Of a stretch of 40,128 bases of DNA, positions 38,875 to 40,128 are shown one piece after another. Origin of the DNA: JBLNDG01 sp050261415 (GTDB lineage: Bacteria > Bacillota > Clostridia > Lutisporales > Lutisporaceae); assembly GCA_050261415.1 (NCBI GenBank), contig JBLNDG010000025.1, forward strand, positions 1 through 40,128, written 5' to 3'. The notes beneath the pieces are model-generated. The model did not search any database and was not told where the DNA came from. It was given only the letters and a program-made list of their open reading frames with translations. The position numbers and the translations under genes are program-made. Positions within the stretch are counted from its first letter, which is position 1. Every line of letters starts with the position of its first letter.

Positions 38875-39525
38875 TTATTTAGATTGTTTCTTTACTCCGT
38901 AACTGCCAAGTATTTTTACAATGTCCCAATACATCTTCAGTCTCGCATGTACTCCCTTAATGAGTCCAAGCTTTTCCTCCTTGGTTACATGGGTCATATC
39001 TTCAAGACAGACTTCCTGTACCCTTATGGAAAACTTCTCTACATACTTTGTCAGTGCGACTTCAACGCCGTATCTCGTAATATCAATATTGGGTATCCTG
39101 TCTATTATGGATTTTTTTATCGCCCTTTGCCCCGAGAGGTATGGCGTAACCTTCTGGGCGAGATCGGTGACCACCCTGCCGTTTTTGAAAATTCCTATAG
39201 TCATATCCGCTTCATTGTTTATTACCGGATCGACCAGGTCGATTACATGCTGTCCTGTAAGACCAATGAGATCTGCGTCTAGAAAAAGTATTATTTCCGT
39301 TCCGCACTCATTGACTCCGGCCTTTATTGCGCCGCCCTTACCCAGGTTTTCCGACAGTTCGATTACTTCCGCTCCGCATTCTCTTGCAATCTCTGCTGTC
39401 TTGTCAGTAGAGCCATCGCTCACAACAATTACATTGTTTATCTTTTCTACACTTCTAACACACTGTACTACACCCGCAATCGTCTGCTCCTCGTTATATG
39501 CAGGAATAATTGCCGTAACATTCAT
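38875..39525 (-). CDS. Family 2 glycosyltransferase
   Basis: 216 residues of GT-A fold: TAIIPAYNEEQTIAGVV at the start, VVSDGSTDKTAEIA near 34, ENLGKGGAIKAGV near 59, and the D-x-D-type metal site in ILFLDADL near 80. No membrane segment is visible, so it is a DPM1-like cytosolic or membrane-associated enzyme. Acceptor and sugar are not predictable. The ATG follows GGAGG. It has its own sigma-A promoter and lies between ispG and polC. Confidence 0.92.
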   Translation of the reverse strand: MNVTAIIPAYNEEQTIAGVVQCVRSVEKINNVIVVSDGSTDKTAEIARECGAEVIELSENLGKGGAIKAGVNECGTEIILFLDADLIGLTGQHVIDLVDPVINNEADMTIGIFKNGRVVTDLAQKVTPYLSGQRAIKKSIIDRIPNIDITRYGVEVALTKYVEKFSIRVQEVCLEDMTHVTKEEKLGLIKGVHARLKMYWDIVKILGSYGVKKQSK

Positions 39526-39567
39526 TCAGATTCCTCCATTTGTTTTTCGTTTCTACGGAAGATGGCA

Positions 39568-39596
39568 GTTATAATACCAGAATGGCCTTCTGTCAA
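39568..39596 (-). promoter_or_regulatory. Sigma-A promoter of the glycosyltransferase (and polC)
   Basis: Minus strand: perfect TTGACA (39596-39591), 17-bp spacer, TATAAC (39573-39568), in the 76-bp gap after ispG. No promoter was seen directly before polC, so it may also serve polC. Confidence 0.82.
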
Positions 39597-39601
39597 TATT
39601 T

Positions 39602-40128
39602 TCATGCATTCTGAAATCTCTCTATTTCTTTTAGAAGCTCTGAAATTGCGTTCTGTTGTGGTATTTTTCTCACTATTTCACCCTTTATGAAGAGAAGGAA
39701 TTCGTTTTTCCCACCTGCAATGCCTATGTCAGCCTCCCTGGCTTCCCCCGGGCCGTTGACAGCACAGCCCATTACAGCCACCTTAACGGGTTTTTTGACT
39801 CTGAGGTTTCTTGTATGCTGGTCCAGCTCTTCCGCTACCTTTACCAAATCAACATTGGTCCTTCCGCAGGTCGGGCAGGATATTATTTCGATGCCGCCCT
39901 TTAGGAGCTTAAGGCTCTTTAGAATTTCTCTCGCTACTCGCACTTCATCAACAGGATCCCCTGTCAGTGATACTCTTATGGTATCTCCTATGCCGTTATA
40001 AAGCAGTACCCCAAGCCCTACAGAGGACTTAACCGAGCCTGCTGCTACCGTACCCGCTTCTGTAATACCCAGGTGAAAGGGGTAGTTGATTACCTGCGCA
40101 GCCTTGATATAGCTTTCTATTGTAAGCA
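39602..40128 (-). CDS. ispG: 4-hydroxy-3-methylbut-2-en-1-yl diphosphate synthase, 3' part
   Basis: IspG (GcpE) is the iron-sulfur enzyme of the penultimate step of the methylerythritol phosphate isoprenoid pathway. 175 C-terminal residues are present, from LGITEAGTVAAGSVKSSVGL through DTIRVSLTGDPVDEV. The cluster cysteines are in SCPTCGRTNVD and MGCAVNGPGEAREADIGIAG. The end and the stop TGA are intact; the 5' part lies beyond the window. Confidence 0.96.
   Translation of the reverse strand, partial: LTIESYIKAAQVINYPFHLGITEAGTVAAGSVKSSVGLGVLLYNGIGDTIRVSLTGDPVDEVRVAREILKSLKLLKGGIEIISCPTCGRTNVDLVKVAEELDQHTRNLRVKKPVKVAVMGCAVNGPGEAREADIGIAGGKNEFLLFIKGEIVRKIPQQNAISELLKEIERFQNA

Overview
The window looks like a chromosomal segment of an anaerobic, spore-forming clostridial Firmicute. 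The supporting evidence is the low-GC sequence, strong AGGAGG ribosome binding sites, frequent TTG and GTG starts, a DnaE-independent PolC, the sporulation genes dpaA/dpaB, ymxH and ylxY, and a Bacillus/Clostridium-type LexA box before recA. A cellulolytic Ruminiclostridium/Acetivibrio-like relative is my guess and is not proven. I recognise no rRNA or tRNA gene, CRISPR array or classical IS element.

Almost everything is on the minus strand, so transcription runs from high to low coordinates. From the right end: the 3' part of ispG, a family 2 glycosyltransferase and polC. Next is the translation/transcription operon rimP-nusA-ylxR-ylxQ-infB-rbfA-nrnA-truB-ribF, then rpsO and pnp. An accessory block follows (about 19.4-23.5 kb): an Asp/Glu racemase, a Cys-rich protein, a methyltransferase, a broken P-loop kinase gene, a GNAT acetyltransferase, a CPBP protease and a small DMT-type membrane protein. 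The conserved order resumes with ylxY, an M16 peptidase (mlpA), dut, ymxH, dpaA, dpaB, dapG, tepA, ftsK/spoIIIE, rimO, pgsA, cinA, recA, recX and the 5' part of rny. Apart from the accessory block, this order matches my memory of the Bacillus subtilis polC-to-rny region.

The main discovery is in the dipicolinate genes. dpaB (spoVFB) is split in two by a 3,481-bp element at 11463-14943. The two halves share an 11-bp core, and joining them at that core restores an uninterrupted 196-residue DpaB. The element carries only a large serine recombinase (on the plus strand, ending 17 bp before the right core), a RelA/SpoT-type alarmone synthetase with a HEPN-like tail, and a 43-residue protein. It has the layout of a very small skin-like element that must leave the mother-cell chromosome before dipicolinate can be made. 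It also separates dapG, the aspartokinase feeding the same pathway, from the likely sigma-K promoter of dpaA.

Other points of note: a 62-bp two-hairpin repeat in two copies (rimP-nusA and ymxH-dpaA gaps) whose differences are compensatory; a 454-bp gap full of inverted repeats between dapG and tepA; and an rny gene whose best start codon is ATA. I recognised promoters and terminators by eye, without scoring.
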